From NCBI GenBank assembly GCA_944368925.1, contig CALVXG010000009.1, positions 25,604 through 89,603 of the forward strand: a DNA stretch of 64,000 bases, in the 5' to 3' direction. Positions 62,954 to 64,000 of this stretch are shown piece after piece (the stretch's first letter is position 1; the number at the start of each line of letters is the position of its first letter). Both the position numbers and the translations under genes were made by a program. The notes beneath the pieces were generated by a model. That model had not been told where the DNA came from. It ran no database searches and saw nothing but the letters and a program-made list of their open reading frames with translations. Origin of the DNA: an uncultured Clostridia bacterium. GTDB lineage: Bacteria > Bacillota > Clostridia > Christensenellales > Borkfalkiaceae.

Positions 62954-63142
62954 TCACCTCGCTGCTTTATTGGCTTGATTCACCGCAAGCCGTTCCATCG
63001 TCCGCTCGAAATCCTTGCCGCCTTTGAAGTACCTGCGGACATAATAAGACTTTCCCCCAACGGTTTTCCGTTTGCTTACGGACGGAGCAAAGAGATAGCA
63101 ATTCTTTTCGTATTCCTCAACGCTACTGTATATATTTTTCAT
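62954..63142 (-). CDS. Small transposon-associated protein, TnpW-like
   Basis: 62 residues, basic, with KTVGGKSYYVRRYFKGGKDFERTMERLA. The position directly in front of a TnpX-type recombinase (three-base gap) and the length resemble the small TnpW proteins of clostridial mobilisable elements, but similarity is weak and I am not certain. GGAGG lies eight bases before the ATG. Confidence 0.55.
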   Translation of the reverse strand: MKNIYSSVEEYEKNCYLFAPSVSKRKTVGGKSYYVRRYFKGGKDFERTMERLAVNQANKAAR

Positions 63143-63170
63143 TCTGTTTTCCTCCTTTCGATTTTTTCTG

Positions 63171-63315
63171 TCTTTCGACGGAGAAAAAACAAACGGAAAC
63201 GCAAAATCTTTCCCTTATCCGTTCTGTTAATTACTTTCCGTCAAGGGGTGCCGAAGGCAATGCACTTTACCCTTGACGGGAAGGGCGTTTCCGTTTACAC
63301 TCTCCGTCCGAAAGA
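63171..63315. repeat. Nested inverted repeats next to the Rep gene
   Basis: Three nested complementary pairs: TCTTTCGACGGAGA (63171) with TCTCCGTCCGAAAGA (63301, one bulge); AAACGGAAACGC (63191) with GCGTTTCCGTTT (63285); CCGTCAAGGG (63238) with CCCTTGACGG (63270). Together a 145-bp potential cruciform or structured RNA. Candidate replication or transfer origin. Confidence 0.55.
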
Positions 63316-63322
63316 CAAAAGA

Positions 63323-64000
63323 TTAGTTTGCCTTCGGCATTTTCTCGATCACTTCCGGGCTGACCGTACCCATGATTTCGCCGTCCGATATACAGGTGAA
63401 GTTATCTGCAAGGATATACTTGAAACCGTGTTCCTCGTCTCCCGTTTTGCAGAGTATATCCTCGTCCAGAACATCCGAAACGACATAAGTTTTCAATCCT
63501 CTCGAATAGACGATTTTTTCATCGTTCTTGCTGATGTATTTGAGCATATACTTAATGCTGTCCGCGACCTCATAGGCGTTATTGACCGCCGAAAAATCGC
63601 TCCGCCCGAAACGCTCGTTAAAAAAACTGTTCTGTATGCTCTTTTCCCGTCTGTGTCGTTTGGTGCTGTAATCCTCATGTTCTTCCAGCTCGCCCGGCAT
63701 CTGTCCTTCCGGTATGTAAGTAAGCGCGTGAAAGTGTAACCTTTCTCCCAACTCTCCGCGTTCCCATGCGCCCATATACCGCCATTCACGACGGGAAGAG
63801 AGGTGATAGAGCGTATTCATAAGCGATGAGCGGAAAGTCTCTTCCGTATGCTTTTGGGAATCGAAAGTATACGTGCAAAAGAAATTCCATCGGTTGGTGT
63901 AGCCGCGCCGTATCATGCGCTTATACCGCTCCCAGCGGTTGCGGCTCAGCCTGTTGAAGTGTTCTTCCACGAACTGTTCCGCTTCGTCCTCGTCCTTGAA
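63323..64000 (-). CDS. HUH-type rolling-circle Rep protein, 5'-truncated by window edge
   Basis: The frame is open to the window end, so the N-terminus is missing. HUH metal motif in ERLHFHALTYIP (about 63730) and a catalytic Tyr helix SIKYMLKYISKND (about 63540), the arrangement of rolling-circle Rep endonucleases; the upstream FFCTYTF is the usual first beta-strand motif. Such proteins nick a single-strand origin of plasmids or integrative elements. It lies just upstream of the nested inverted repeats and the TnpW-like and recombinase genes, so it belongs to the integrated element. Confidence 0.82.
   Translation of the reverse strand, partial: FKDEDEAEQFVEEHFNRLSRNRWERYKRMIRRGYTNRWNFFCTYTFDSQKHTEETFRSSLMNTLYHLSSRREWRYMGAWERGELGERLHFHALTYIPEGQMPGELEEHEDYSTKRHRREKSIQNSFFNERFGRSDFSAVNNAYEVADSIKYMLKYISKNDEKIVYSRGLKTYVVSDVLDEDILCKTGDEEHGFKYILADNFTCISDGEIMGTVSPEVIEKMPKAN

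Noticed and set aside
62534-63739. 401-codon plus-strand open frame across the mobile element
   Set aside because: Antisense to the recombinase, the TnpW-like gene and Rep, all of which have family motifs.
1-64000. CRISPR array
   Set aside because: No regularly spaced direct repeats with unique spacers were seen; only isolated pairs of repeats.

Overview
The window reads as a chromosomal segment of a low-to-mid GC Gram-positive anaerobe of the Clostridia. The evidence is gene content and order: uvrC-HAD-hprK, murB-PHP-whiA-HPr-like-dnaE-pfkA, nadK-argR-recN, a glgB-C-D-A-P glycogen operon, a LexA-type SOS repressor, canonical TTGACA/TATAAT promoters with 17-bp spacers, and AGGAGG ribosome binding sites. 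A Christensenellales-like lineage is possible, but no 16S gene is present and I cannot confirm a genus.

Layout. 1-5 kb: 3' part of galE, lysA, a site-2 protease, and scpA-scpB (condensin partners). 5-8.6 kb: hflX, a stand-alone Xer-type recombinase, and an AT-rich 1.2-kb stretch with gene debris. 8.6-11.5 kb: two lipoproteins with trypsin-like folds in which most protease sites are lost. 11.5-21.7 kb: a six-gene operon for glycogen synthesis and breakdown. 23-27 kb: an anchored alpha/beta hydrolase, an SH3b-NlpC/P60 cell-wall hydrolase and a CNNM/CBS transporter-like protein. 26.8-41 kb (minus strand): HD phosphohydrolase, pfkB, pfkA, dnaE, a Crh-like HPr, whiA, PHP phosphatase, murB, a solute-binding protein, hprK, a HAD phosphatase and uvrC. 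41-47 kb: arsR with a neighbouring small-RNA candidate, a rhamnose mutarotase/phosphatase/aminotransferase operon, mgtE and an AEC carrier. 47.6-54.8 kb: recN, argR, nadK, SDR, ZIP transporter and a two-gene SUF-like Fe-S system. 55-60.3 kb: purB, PC4-like protein, lexA, and an ECF/DUF1893/aldo-keto reductase/MerR operon. 60.5-64 kb: tRNA-Leu, tRNA-Thr with a truncated twin, then the debris of a surface protein fused to a truncated serine recombinase, a small transposon-type gene and an HUH Rep gene, i.e. the edge of an integrated element.

How the genes work together. Carbon control is dense here: hprK, a phosphorelay-dead Crh-like HPr, pfkA, pfkB and the full glycogen cycle. Genome maintenance genes (dnaE, uvrC, recN, lexA, scpAB, xer) form a second theme.

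Most unusual signals: (1) a 28-bp palindromic intergenic element present four times, two copies bracketing hflX; (2) promoters placed so that transcription should start on the A of the start codon (leaderless mRNA) at three genes; (3) tandem pseudoprotease/protease lipoproteins; (4) a HprK-target HPr without the catalytic histidine; (5) a textbook MerR promoter with a 19-bp spacer controlling an ECF-AKR operon; (6) a large nested inverted repeat beside the HUH Rep gene; (7) an apparent 82-nt small RNA gene with a palindrome over its -10 box.
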